Part shown: in pieces, positions 17,629 to 25,883 of the stretch
How the letters are laid out: every line of letters starts with the position of its first letter
Position numbering within the stretch: position 1 is the first letter of the stretch
Source of the DNA: JAJCYL01 sp965206015
GTDB taxonomy: Bacteria; Bacteroidota; Bacteroidia; Cytophagales; Cyclobacteriaceae
Reading direction: 5' to 3'
Length of the DNA: 64,000 bases
Assembly: GCA_965206015.1 (NCBI GenBank)
Contig: CBDBIW010000013.1
Span: forward strand, 1 to 64,000
The notes under the pieces: model-generated
Database searches by the model: none
What the model was told of the DNA's origin: nothing
The model's input: the letters and a program-made list of their open reading frames with translations, nothing else
Position numbers and translations under genes: made by a program

Positions 17629-18687
17629 TCAATTACAATTTCCAGTTATAGCAATTCTATGTTCATTCACAGCATATTCGGCGTCCATAACTTCACTTGT
17701 ATGGTTCAGGATAGCCGTCAAAGAATTACGATCGTATTCTCCAGAAAAGGTCATTTTTTCATCTATACACCCGCTCAAGCCAAAATCCAGGTCAAAGGTC
17801 CTGGAGAGTTGCTTTAGCATCTTTTCTACTCCGATCTCATTAAAGAAAACCTTCCCGTCTACCCATGCAAAATGCTCCCGACTCTCTTCAAATTTGTCCT
17901 GTTCAAACTTTCTGATTCTCCGGCTATAAGAAAAATATTCTTCTTCGTTAACAATCAATGCTATACTTGAATTCTCGTCAATTGGATTTGATTGTTGTCT
18001 GGCATCAGCACCTTTGCTTGGTGTTGCCGGATAAAGGTTAACCCAGGGTATAATAGTCTTAATACTTCCTCCTTTTTCTACTGCGATCACTATTTCATCT
18101 TCATCATGGTATGCCGAAACATTAAAAGAGGCTCCCCTTACTTCAGCTTTGATTTCGTCAATATGTATAAGCAAAGAAGCTAGTTGTTTATTGACTTGAA
18201 AATAAGCACCTCCCTCAATGAATATATTGCGATTTTCCTCCGTTACTTTCTTTGGGTATCTCAGCTTACTAGCTGCATTCATCGTGATTTTGGAACCATC
18301 ACTAAGCTCCACTATTTTGGTTTCTCCTCTTTGAGTGGTCACTTCATTATAGGCCATTTCTACCAGAAGGTCAGAAGAGAATAGTTGCCAATAGGTCAGA
18401 ATAGACAATGAAGAGATCAAAACAACCGAAGCAGCTATTTTCAACATTTTCAAAGTGAAAATCTCATTTAAGCCGCTCTTCTTTTTTGTCCTTTTATACA
18501 GGTTTTCAAAATCAACAGGCGAAAGGCGCACCTCATTTTCATCGAAATTTTCCCACTCCTCTTCCAGGTAATCCAGAACTTCGTTTTTTAATTCTTTGGT
18601 ACCAAAAAGACGATGCGCCTCATGTAGTTGTTCGATGTCACATTCACCTTTAAAAAACTGGTGAATAATTTGCTTGTTATCTTTCAT
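17629..18687 (-). CDS. FecR-family anti-sigma factor
   Basis: 352 residues. The cytoplasmic N-terminus (about 1-75) would bind the sigma factor, one membrane helix follows (LKMLKIAASVVLISSLSILT), then the periplasmic FecR domain (ETKIVELSDGSKITMNAASK, RYPKKVTEENRNIFIEGGAY) and a C-terminal DUF4974-type domain (FFNEIGVEKMLKQLSRTFDL ... MTFSGEYDRNSLTAILNHTS). Known role: it holds an ECF sigma factor until a signal reaches it from a TonB-dependent transporter. It heads the redox SusC/SusD locus, 50 bp before the Kelch-like gene; its likely sigma partner is at 5604-6230. Confidence 0.93.
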   Translation of the reverse strand: MKDNKQIIHQFFKGECDIEQLHEAHRLFGTKELKNEVLDYLEEEWENFDENEVRLSPVDFENLYKRTKKKSGLNEIFTLKMLKIAASVVLISSLSILTYWQLFSSDLLVEMAYNEVTTQRGETKIVELSDGSKITMNAASKLRYPKKVTEENRNIFIEGGAYFQVNKQLASLLIHIDEIKAEVRGASFNVSAYHDEDEIVIAVEKGGSIKTIIPWVNLYPATPSKGADARQQSNPIDENSSIALIVNEEEYFSYSRRIRKFEQDKFEESREHFAWVDGKVFFNEIGVEKMLKQLSRTFDLDFGLSGCIDEKMTFSGEYDRNSLTAILNHTSEVMDAEYAVNEHRIAITGNCN

Positions 18688-18787
18688 TTATTGTTTCTAC
18701 CTCTACCTAATTAAATACACGTAACTGGTTTTTTACTCCCAATACTTGCAAAACATTTTTCTTCAAACCATTTTTCCTCATGATCAA

Positions 18788-20800
18788 TTATCGCTTGATC
18801 AGCTTTTTCGAATGCACTGTGTTACTGTCCACATCAATGATCCTAAACAAATAAATGCCTTGCGGAAGGTGTCGCGTGTCAATTGTAATTGCGCAGTCTA
18901 GCTGCTGAATATCAACTTGTATTAAATTCCCTTGTAAGTCATTCATTACAAGTCCATAATTAGTTCCATTGTCTGGCAATTGAACATGAAGCCTTGAGCG
19001 AAATGGCAGCGGGTAAATGTGAGGACCGGGTGATGCAAATTCTCCTGATCCGGTTACTACCTCGCAACTTCCGTCATCAATCTCGGCTAATGGATTAAAG
19101 TTTTCACCAAGGGGATTTGTGCAGCCTGCAACTTTTGAAGTAATACACCCGGAAGCAATTGTTGCATTTGGGTTAAAGTTGTCATATCCCGAATCCAAAC
19201 ATCCCAAAATATCATATCCTTCAGTTCCTTCTACTATCTGGATACGTTGGTTTGCCAGTATCTCCCTCACAATCTGCTTTTCGCCTAATGGCCAAATTAT
19301 CTCTATTGAGTCAACATCTACAACCGAGCCCAGCCCAAAATGTAAAACGGGAGAGTGTTGAGAGGCATGTGAGCCTCCGCAGCTCAATTCTTTTACAAAT
19401 GTTCTTTCTCCCAGATACAGATAAGCCCAAGTCCCGTACGCATCTCTGTTCGTCACCGTTCCCTCCAATTTTATCTCAATCCAATTATTAGCACTAAAAG
19501 TATTTTCATAGAATGATGAAACTCCCGATCCGTCAATGGAGGTAGCAATCGCAAACACATCTAATGTGCCATCGTTGTCGTAATCTCCATATATAGCTCC
19601 TCTGTTTATTTCCTCATTAGCGAGCCCATATTCCGAAGTTACATTTGAAAACTCTCCTTCATCATAGCGAAAAAGTACATTGACATCATTTTCAGTTGTA
19701 TTCAGAAATGGGGAAGCGGGAATGTAACCATTGACAACATACAGGTCTAGATTACTATCATTGTCATAATCAAAGAAAAAACAGCCCCAACCAGTTGTAC
19801 TAGTTCCATCATTGTTGTTTTCATTGCCAACATTAAGGATGTCAGCTACATCGGTGAATGTATTATCTCCATTATTTTCCATCAATATATTTCTGCCTAA
19901 ATTGGTTATGTAGTAGTCCAAATCTCCATCATTATCATAATCTCCTGAGGCAATACCCATACCGTAAATACCAACATCCATACCTGCAGATACAGACACA
20001 TCTGTAAAAGAATCGTCGGGATAGTTATTTTCCAGGAGTCTATTAGACTGGACCCAGGCTCCAAAATCATTGGCAATCAACAAATCTTGATCACCATCCT
20101 GGTCATAATCAGTAGGCAATACTGCTAATCCACATCCAATGTCTGACACGCCAAATGTCTCAGACATTTCAGTAAAGCTATCATCTCCATTATTGACGAA
20201 AAGATGATTAGGGAAACAGACATGATCAAATCCACTAATCTCTCCTGATTCATTATAAATGAATTGTCTCTTGTCTATGTAGTTGATGACATAAATATCC
20301 AAATACCCATCCAGGTTCACATCAAAAAAGGCAGATCCAGTACTTGATGACGTGACTGAGCCAATTCCTGAGGCTTCTGTGGTATTTATAAAACCACCTG
20401 AACAATCGTTTAGAAAAAGAAGACTACTCTTCAACTTGCTAAATGAAGTGACAAATAAGTCGATACAACCATCATTATTAACGTCACCAGCAGTCACTGC
20501 TGTTGTATTATAACCACCGGTTACTTGAGCTATAAACGCTTCTGAAGAAACGTTTTCGTAACTATTTTGTCCCGTATTACGAAATAAATAATCCGGATCA
20601 TCTCCCCCGACAAGGTAGAGATCCAATAACCCATCATTGTCATAATCTACAAAAGCCGCTCCGCCACCCATTAATGATTGGGAAACTGTTGACTTATCCA
20701 GTCCCAGGCTTAAGGTTTTGTCATTGAACTGGGCTTGGGCACAATGGCAAATAATTATCATTCCAAAGTAGAAGGCCAGCCCTTTTTGTATTTGTATCAT
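18788..20800 (-). CDS. CRTAC1-type FG-GAP repeat/ASPIC-UnbV surface protein with T9SS C-terminal domain
   Basis: I chose ATG 20800 (MIQIQKGLAFYFGMIIICHC then AQAQ), a signal peptide. At least six FG-GAP/VCBS calcium-binding propeller repeats (FVDYDNDGLLDLYLVGG, DVNNDGCIDLFVTSF, DVNLDGYLDIYVINY, DYDQDGDQDLLIANDFG, DYDNDGDLDYYITNLG, DYDNDSNLDLYVVNG) are followed by the ASPIC/UnbV domain (NNWIEIKLEGTVTNRDAYG ... SQHSPVLHFGLG) and a T9SS type A sorting domain ending GIYLFRIIDVDSNTVHSKKL. The protein should be exported to the surface through T9SS and processed; its ligand is unknown. Its start codon lies in a 20-bp tandem duplication that creates a short leader peptide (see repeat at 20781-20820). 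Divergent from the BspA-like gene at 21075. Confidence 0.9.
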   Translation of the reverse strand: MIQIQKGLAFYFGMIIICHCAQAQFNDKTLSLGLDKSTVSQSLMGGGAAFVDYDNDGLLDLYLVGGDDPDYLFRNTGQNSYENVSSEAFIAQVTGGYNTTAVTAGDVNNDGCIDLFVTSFSKLKSSLLFLNDCSGGFINTTEASGIGSVTSSSTGSAFFDVNLDGYLDIYVINYIDKRQFIYNESGEISGFDHVCFPNHLFVNNGDDSFTEMSETFGVSDIGCGLAVLPTDYDQDGDQDLLIANDFGAWVQSNRLLENNYPDDSFTDVSVSAGMDVGIYGMGIASGDYDNDGDLDYYITNLGRNILMENNGDNTFTDVADILNVGNENNNDGTSTTGWGCFFFDYDNDSNLDLYVVNGYIPASPFLNTTENDVNVLFRYDEGEFSNVTSEYGLANEEINRGAIYGDYDNDGTLDVFAIATSIDGSGVSSFYENTFSANNWIEIKLEGTVTNRDAYGTWAYLYLGERTFVKELSCGGSHASQHSPVLHFGLGSVVDVDSIEIIWPLGEKQIVREILANQRIQIVEGTEGYDILGCLDSGYDNFNPNATIASGCITSKVAGCTNPLGENFNPLAEIDDGSCEVVTGSGEFASPGPHIYPLPFRSRLHVQLPDNGTNYGLVMNDLQGNLIQVDIQQLDCAITIDTRHLPQGIYLFRIIDVDSNTVHSKKLIKR

Positions 20801-20820
20801 ACTTTTTGTATTTGTATCAT
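20781..20820. repeat. 20-bp tandem duplication containing the start codon of the CRTAC1-type gene
   Basis: On the minus strand ATGATACAAATACAAAAAGT (20820-20801) is followed by the same unit with one change at the last base (20800-20781). Twenty is not a multiple of three. The first ATG therefore reads MIQIQKV and stops at TGA, which overlaps the second ATG as ATGA. Confidence 0.92.
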
Positions 20821-21002
20821 AATTTCTTATGCGGTATGTAATGGGTACACACAAGTATCGCATTACACCTACAAACTCCGGGTGGATAAATGACCGATAC
20901 ATTTCTTGTACCGTACTTTTTGCCCTGGTTGGTGTTCTCTCACCAACAAGCTCTGAAAGATTTATCGTAATCGAACGAAAAACCCCTGTGTCTTCAGACC
21001 AG

Positions 21003-21034
21003 TTGCTGAAAGCGGGAATTTTTTCTTAAATTTG
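21003..21034 (+). promoter_or_regulatory. Putative Bacteroidota-type promoter of the BspA-like gene
   Basis: TAAATTTG at 21027-21034 matches the -7 consensus TAnnTTTG, with TTG at 21003-21005 spaced 21 bases upstream as the -33 element. Predicted transcription start falls near 21041, at the edge of the 17-bp repeat, about 34 bases before the start codon. Confidence 0.55.
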
Positions 21035-21040
21035 ACTAAA

Positions 21041-21074
21041 TTTTAAATCATGTCCAGTTTTAAATCATATCGAG
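21041..21074. repeat. 17-bp imperfect tandem duplication directly before the BspA-like start codon
   Basis: ttttaaatcatgtccag (21041-21057) is followed by ttttaaatcatatcgag (21058-21074), identical at about 15 of 17 positions, and the start ATG follows immediately. The first copy carries an extra ATG at 21050 that is one base out of frame with the main start. Confidence 0.85.
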
Positions 21075-24000
21075 ATGAAATTACCCCCCCCCCTAAAAAA
21101 TAATGCTAAAACCAAGAGCTTAATCACTCTATTTAGCTTTCTTTTTATCACAACACTTGTTTCGGCACAAGATGATATGTCAGACCACTTTGTACTAAAA
21201 ATAAACACCACCGCCGGCACCAACGCTCAAGACACAGACTTTACTTTTCACACCCGGGATACCGATTATATGGTCAATTGGGGAGAAGGCAGCGGTTTTG
21301 AGCCAATAACAACAGGAACTGCCAGCCATACCTTTAGCACGGCAGGAGAGCATACCATAAGGTTTAAAAACCTGAACGATATTTATATAAATAGCAGTAG
21401 TGGTAGACAAAAATACACCGCTATTGAACAATGGGGCATTGCTGTATGGAATGCCGATATGTCGGGTGCTTTTCGTGGAGCAGGTAACTTAACTACCAGC
21501 AGTACTGCCGGCATCCCTAATATGAGTTTGGTAACAAATATGAGTAACATGTTCTCATTTGCTACTTCTTTCAACCAGGATATAGGAAGTTGGGATGTTT
21601 CTCAGGTAACAGATATGAGTCTTATGTTTTCATTTGCTACTTCTTTCAACCAGGATATAGGCAGTTGGGATGTTTCTCAGGTAACAACTATGAATAGTAT
21701 GTTCAGTGGTGCTACCTCTTTCAACCAGGATATAGGCAGTTGGGATGTTTCTCAGGTAACAACTATGAATAGTATGTTCAGTGGTGCTACCTCTTTCAAC
21801 CAGGATATAGGCAGTTGGGATGTTTCTCAGGTAACAGATATGAACGGTATGTTCAGTAATGCCGCTTCTTTCAACCAGGATATAGGAGACTGGGATGTTT
21901 CTCAGGTAACAGATATGAGTAGTATGTTCAATGGTGCCGGTTCTTTCAACCGGGATATAGAAAGTTGGGACGTTTCTCAGGTAGCAAACATGGTTGGTAT
22001 GTTCAATGGTGCCGGTTCTTTCAACCAGGATATAGGAAGTTGGGATGTTTCTCAGGTAGCAAATATGTTTCGTATGTTTAGAAATGCCACTTCTTTCAAC
22101 CAGGATATAGGAGACTGGGATGTTTCTAAAGTAACAAATATGGGTCTTATGTTCTTTGGTGCCAAAGCTTTCAACCAGGATATAGGACGTTGGGATGTTT
22201 CTAAGGTAACAAATATGGATTTTATGCTTTCTGGTGTTTCACTTTCACCAGGCAACTACGATTCACTTTTAATTGGCTGGAATAAACGAACCCTTCAAAC
22301 AAATGTGATTTTTAATGCAGGAAATTCTAAATATACAACAGCAGCACAAGCTGCCAGAAACAATATAGATGCTGCAAGTGGCCATAACTGGACTATTGAT
22401 GACGGCGGGGTAATTGACGTGAGCGATCAACCTACACGTATTTTTCTTTCTTCCACAAATATTTTAGAAAACGAGCCAGTAAACACCACAGTCGGCACCC
22501 TATCCACCGATGGAGGAGCGGCCTCTTATACCTATACATTCACAACAGGAGACGGAGATACAGATAATACAAGTTTTAATATTTCAGGAGAAGAGCTACA
22601 ACTTACAGCCCCTGCCGATTACGAAACAAAAAGCAGCTATACAATACGTATAGCAGTAGATGGTACGAGTGTTGCAAAACAATTTACCATCTCTGTTGGT
22701 GATATACAAGAAGCACCCGCAGTAAGCACAACAACAGCAAGCAATATAACTGCTACAACGGCCACTCTAAACGGCGACCTGACTTCCATCGGACTGGCAG
22801 CAATTACAGAAGGCGGTTTTGTATATGCTGTTTCAAATGAAGATTTACTAATTGATGCTGCCGGTGTTACCAAAGAAGTTGTAAACGGTATAGCAACAGG
22901 TGATTTTGAAAAAGAAATTACAGGTTTAACAGCAGGCACAACCTATTACTACAGAGCCTACGCAACCAATAGTTTTGGAACAGCTTACGGAAGAGCACAA
23001 AGTTTTACAACATTGGCAGTCGCACCCACAGCCAGCACAACAGCAGCAAGTGCTATTACTTCCACAACGGCCACTTTAAACGGCAATATAACTTCAGACG
23101 GAGGAGCAGCCATTACAGCAAGGGGATTTGTATATGCCATATCAAACGCAGGCTTGACAATTGGTGCTACGGGTGTTACTAATGTCATTGTAAGCGGTAC
23201 AACAGGTGTTTTTACAGAAAACATTACAGGTCTGACAGCAGGCACAGCGTATTTTTACAGAGCTTACGCAATCAATAGCGTCGATACAACTTACGGAGGC
23301 GAACAAAGTTTTACAACATTGGCCCCCGTAGCACCCACAGCAAGCACAGCAGCAGCCAGCGATATTACTTCCACAACAGCCACTTTAAACGGTGATATAA
23401 CTTCTGACGGAGGAGCCACCATTACAGCAAGGGGCTTTGTATATGCCATATCAAATGAAGATTTGACAATTGAGAATACAGCAGCAGATGCTGTTGTTGT
23501 AAGCGGTACAACAGGAACTTTTAATAGTTCAATAACAAGTTTAACAGCAGGCACAGCCTATTTTTACGCAGCTTATGCAATCAATAGCGTCGATACAACT
23601 TACGGAGAGGTACAAAGTTTCACTACGGAGGCAGTGGCAGGGGCAGTCGCACCCACAACCAGCACAACAGCAGCAAGTAATATTACTTCTACAACGGCAA
23701 CTTTAAACGGTAATATCACTTCTGACGGAGGAGCAACCATTACAGCAAGGGGCTTTGTATATGCTACTTCAAACACAGATTTAATAATTGAGAATACAGC
23801 AGCAGATACTGTTATTGTAAGCGGTACAACAGGAACTTTTAATAGTGCAATAACAAGTTTAACAGCAGGCACAAAATATTATTACAGAGCCTACGCAACC
23901 AATAGCGTCGATACGAGTTATGGAGGAGAACAAAGTTTCACTACGGAGGCAGTTTTGTCTATTGAGGATTTTGAGCAACCGGCTGTTGCCATTTCGCCAA

Positions 24001-24203
24001 ACCCGACAAGTGGTATTGTAAACATCACCGTGTCAGAAAAGACAGATTACAAATTGCTGGATACCGGAGGTCACCTGCTTCAACAGGGAACTTTCGCCAC
24101 GGGAGCGCACAGCATTGATATTTCGCCTTTGACCGAAGGGATTTATCTCTTCATTCTAAACACCGGTAAAGGGAGCTTTACCAGGAGAATTATCAAGAAT
24201 TAG
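21075..24203 (+). CDS. BspA-type (DUF285) repeat surface protein with Fn3-like repeats and T9SS domain, preceded by a C10 tract
   Basis: 1042 residues. A short proline run (three CCC codons from the C10 tract) precedes the signal peptide (LITLFSFLFITTLVSAQ). Next come a beta domain (about 35-120), nine 25-residue BspA/DUF285 repeats (consensus SFNQDIGSWDVSQVTDM, residues about 160-385), a cadherin-like region (about 450-540: FNISGEELQLTAPADYETKS), four Fn3-like repeats of about 103 residues (ITSTTATLNGNITSDGGA ... GTAYFYRAYAINSVDTTYGG) and a T9SS type A sorting domain (AISPNPTSGIVNITVSEKTD to RRIIKN). Such proteins are surface adhesins or matrix-binding proteins. The tract makes ON/OFF switching of expression likely: C9 and C11 both give TAA within a few codons from this start. 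Repeat number may also vary. Confidence 0.92.
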   Translation: MKLPPPLKNNAKTKSLITLFSFLFITTLVSAQDDMSDHFVLKINTTAGTNAQDTDFTFHTRDTDYMVNWGEGSGFEPITTGTASHTFSTAGEHTIRFKNLNDIYINSSSGRQKYTAIEQWGIAVWNADMSGAFRGAGNLTTSSTAGIPNMSLVTNMSNMFSFATSFNQDIGSWDVSQVTDMSLMFSFATSFNQDIGSWDVSQVTTMNSMFSGATSFNQDIGSWDVSQVTTMNSMFSGATSFNQDIGSWDVSQVTDMNGMFSNAASFNQDIGDWDVSQVTDMSSMFNGAGSFNRDIESWDVSQVANMVGMFNGAGSFNQDIGSWDVSQVANMFRMFRNATSFNQDIGDWDVSKVTNMGLMFFGAKAFNQDIGRWDVSKVTNMDFMLSGVSLSPGNYDSLLIGWNKRTLQTNVIFNAGNSKYTTAAQAARNNIDAASGHNWTIDDGGVIDVSDQPTRIFLSSTNILENEPVNTTVGTLSTDGGAASYTYTFTTGDGDTDNTSFNISGEELQLTAPADYETKSSYTIRIAVDGTSVAKQFTISVGDIQEAPAVSTTTASNITATTATLNGDLTSIGLAAITEGGFVYAVSNEDLLIDAAGVTKEVVNGIATGDFEKEITGLTAGTTYYYRAYATNSFGTAYGRAQSFTTLAVAPTASTTAASAITSTTATLNGNITSDGGAAITARGFVYAISNAGLTIGATGVTNVIVSGTTGVFTENITGLTAGTAYFYRAYAINSVDTTYGGEQSFTTLAPVAPTASTAAASDITSTTATLNGDITSDGGATITARGFVYAISNEDLTIENTAADAVVVSGTTGTFNSSITSLTAGTAYFYAAYAINSVDTTYGEVQSFTTEAVAGAVAPTTSTTAASNITSTTATLNGNITSDGGATITARGFVYATSNTDLIIENTAADTVIVSGTTGTFNSAITSLTAGTKYYYRAYATNSVDTSYGGEQSFTTEAVLSIEDFEQPAVAISPNPTSGIVNITVSEKTDYKLLDTGGHLLQQGTFATGAHSIDISPLTEGIYLFILNTGKGSFTRRIIKN
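21084..21093. repeat. Poly-C tract (C10) in the fourth to seventh codons of the BspA-like gene
   Basis: Ten consecutive C residues follow ATG AAA TTA. At ten the frame is open (CCC CCC CCC CTA AAA AAT). At nine it reads CCC CCC CCC TAA; at eleven CCC x3, CCT AAA AAA TAA. It is the longest G/C homopolymer I can see in the window. Confidence 0.92.
21553..22228. repeat. Nine 75-bp in-frame repeats (DUF285 units)
   Basis: Each unit encodes 25 residues. The stretch 21684-21758 is repeated exactly at 21759-21833, which implies a recent duplication; other units differ by a few bases. Changes in number keep the reading frame. Confidence 0.88.
22711..23950. repeat. Four Fn3-like repeats of about 309 bp
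   Basis: Units begin near 22711, 23019, 23325 and 23640. The last three share long near-identical blocks (for example the segments coding ITSTTATLNG and SDGGA.ITARGFVYA), while the first is more diverged, pointing to expansion from the 3' side. Confidence 0.8.
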
Positions 24204-24603
24204 GATTTATGGTCTTGATTAAAGTGAAGGAAAAAACGTAGTTCCTCCTCAATTATACGCTTAATCCAATCAAACAATTATGAGTCAGTCTGTTGTTAAC
24301 AGATTGACTCATAATCACATATTTAAGCATGTATTCCTGATGGTTTTTCATTCTGGCAGAAGGGTATAATCTCCTTCCAGGGGTTTAGGCAACAGTGTGT
24401 TATACCAGACCTATGAGTTCCACTGTTTTTAAACAGTTAGCATAGTGATTAAAATAAATAGTTGGTTGCACCAGATGCTACCGGGCAGGGTAATTACCTG
24501 GATTACCGGACGGCACATGAATTTCGCACAATTGTTGAAGAAGTTTCACTGATTAATCAAATTTGAAAGCGAAGTTAGACAGCTTTGTTCAGGCCTAAAT
24601 GAA
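24204..24603. other. Intergenic stretch with one long hairpin
   Basis: 400 bases after the BspA-like gene. Apart from the hairpin at 24277-24315 I see no gene. A short open stretch before the stop near 24550 (reading GNYLDYRTAHEFRTIVEEVS) may be a gene scrap, but I cannot assign it. Confidence 0.5.
24277..24315. terminator. Long perfect-like hairpin downstream of the BspA-like gene
   Basis: attatgagtcagtctgtt (24277-24294), a 3-base spacer and aacagattgactcataat (24298-24315) form an 18-bp stem with one G-T pair. No T-run follows, so it may be a factor-assisted terminator or mRNA-stabilising hairpin for the gene ending at 24203. Confidence 0.5.
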
Positions 24604-25044
24604 GTGATAGAAAAGATTGCCCTTTACTTTTCAATTTTTATTACCAGTGCGGTAAAATTCATCGCTGGTCCAGCCATTGGTGCAGCTTCAGACTTGAGCA
24701 TTATAGAAACTGCTTTATTAACAGCATTGGGCATGATGCTAACAGTTACTTTGTTTACGCTCTTTGGACCTCAAATGCGATCATTAATTGCTCGTTTCAG
24801 TAAGAAGAAAAAGAAGACTTTCAGCAAAAGAAGCAGGCGGTTCGTCATGATTTGGATTAAATATGGTATTGCGGGAACAGCATTTTTGACACCATTGATA
24901 TTGACCCCAATTGGCGGTGCAATTTTGGCGAATACATTCAAGTACCCGAAATCAAAGATATTTTCATATATGGCAATAAGTGCTTTTTTCTGGGGAATCG
25001 TGTTGGCTGCTATAGCTAAAAACGCAAGGGATGTTGTTTTCTAA
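24604..25044 (+). CDS. Small multi-pass membrane protein, unknown function
   Basis: 146 residues from a GTG start; an ATG three codons away in another frame stops at once, and no in-frame ATG exists upstream before the stop at 24550. Three or four hydrophobic segments are visible (about 1-25, ALLTALGMMLTVTLFTLFG, GIAGTAFLTPLILTPIGGAI, YMAISAFFWGIVLAAIA), separated by a very basic cytoplasmic loop (RFSKKKKKTFSKRSRRF). The GTAFLTPLILTPIGGAI segment recalls small exporters and DedA-like proteins, but I cannot assign a family. Codon use looks normal, and the gene appears intact although its right-hand neighbour is a pseudogene. Confidence 0.7.
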   Translation: MIEKIALYFSIFITSAVKFIAGPAIGAASDLSIIETALLTALGMMLTVTLFTLFGPQMRSLIARFSKKKKKTFSKRSRRFVMIWIKYGIAGTAFLTPLILTPIGGAILANTFKYPKSKIFSYMAISAFFWGIVLAAIAKNARDVVF

Positions 25045-25092
25045 TCTCCAAAAACAGGATTTGATCCATATTTATCTCAATGCCGACTATGA

Positions 25093-25690
25093 TTGGAGGT
25101 TTCATATCTGTTTATACAACAACGGAATGTGGCCAGTTGGAACATGAGGATATTACTTACTATCAAATTGGCAAGTTCTTTATGCTGGGCACCAAACATT
25201 ACAGAACGTACCTTTAATAGATGCATGGGGCTGGCTGTCAAAGACAATACCCTTTGGATGAGTTCACTCTTCCAGGTTTGGAGATTTGAGAATTCACTAC
25301 AGGGCGGTCAGACTTTTAATGGATATGGCAAAAGTGTTTAATTCCGCAAATGACTTATACCACCGGAGATTTAGACATGCATGACCTAATCGCAGGTGAA
25401 GATGATAAACCAATATTCGTCAATACTCTTTTTAGCTGTACCGCAACTCTTAGCGAAACACATGGCTTCAAACCACTCTGGAAGCCCGGGTTTATTAGCA
25501 AGTTGGCCCGGAAGATCACTACCACTTAAATGGGATGGCTTCGGTTGATAAAAAACTCAAATACGTAAGTGCTGTAAGTAAAAGTGACGTTGCTGATGAT
25601 TGGAGAGATAAGAGATCCGATGGAGGAATTGTGATCTCATTCCTGATGTTTACGCCACCGTGCTCTCCCCGGAAAAGTAACGGCTGGTAG
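25093..25690 (+). pseudogene. Remnant of a TIGR03032-family protein gene
   Basis: Three frames together carry the signature of this beta-propeller-like family: ITERTFNRCMGLAVKDNTLW then FQVWRFENSL (25190-25300), MTYTTGDLDMHDLIAGEDDK then PIFVNTLFSCTATLSETHGF and KPLWKPGFISKLA (25350-25510), and EDHYHLNGMASVDKKLKYVS then DVADDWRDKRSDGGIVI (25510-25640). Frameshifts lie near 25340 and 25510 (one extra base before EDHYHLNG), and the C-terminal third is missing. From 25690 to 25883 I find no gene. The family is often linked to sulfotransferase or surface polysaccharide genes; here it is dead. Confidence 0.8.
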
Positions 25691-25883
25691 AACATTGAAA
25701 GAGTTAGCAGGGAATACCCGAGCTACACAGGATGGCAGCGATCTAAAAAATGGGATCACCAATCTTTTAGAAGGATTGTCAAATTAAAAAAATAATTGGA
25801 AGGGGAGGTTTATTCTTACTTTTCAGCCAGCACCTGGTCAGGGTAAAAGCCCTGCCAGACTATTTTTCTCCAATCTCGGGTTC

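Noticed and set aside
1..18687. Classical polysaccharide utilisation locus
   Set aside because: SusC and SusD are present but no glycoside hydrolase, lyase, sulfatase or CBM protein is encoded; the accompanying enzymes are thiol-redox proteins.
22637..23872. Series of four evenly spaced minus-strand ORFs of 86-100 residues
   Set aside because: They are shadows of the Fn3-like repeats of the BspA-like gene; their spacing of about 309 bases follows the repeat period.
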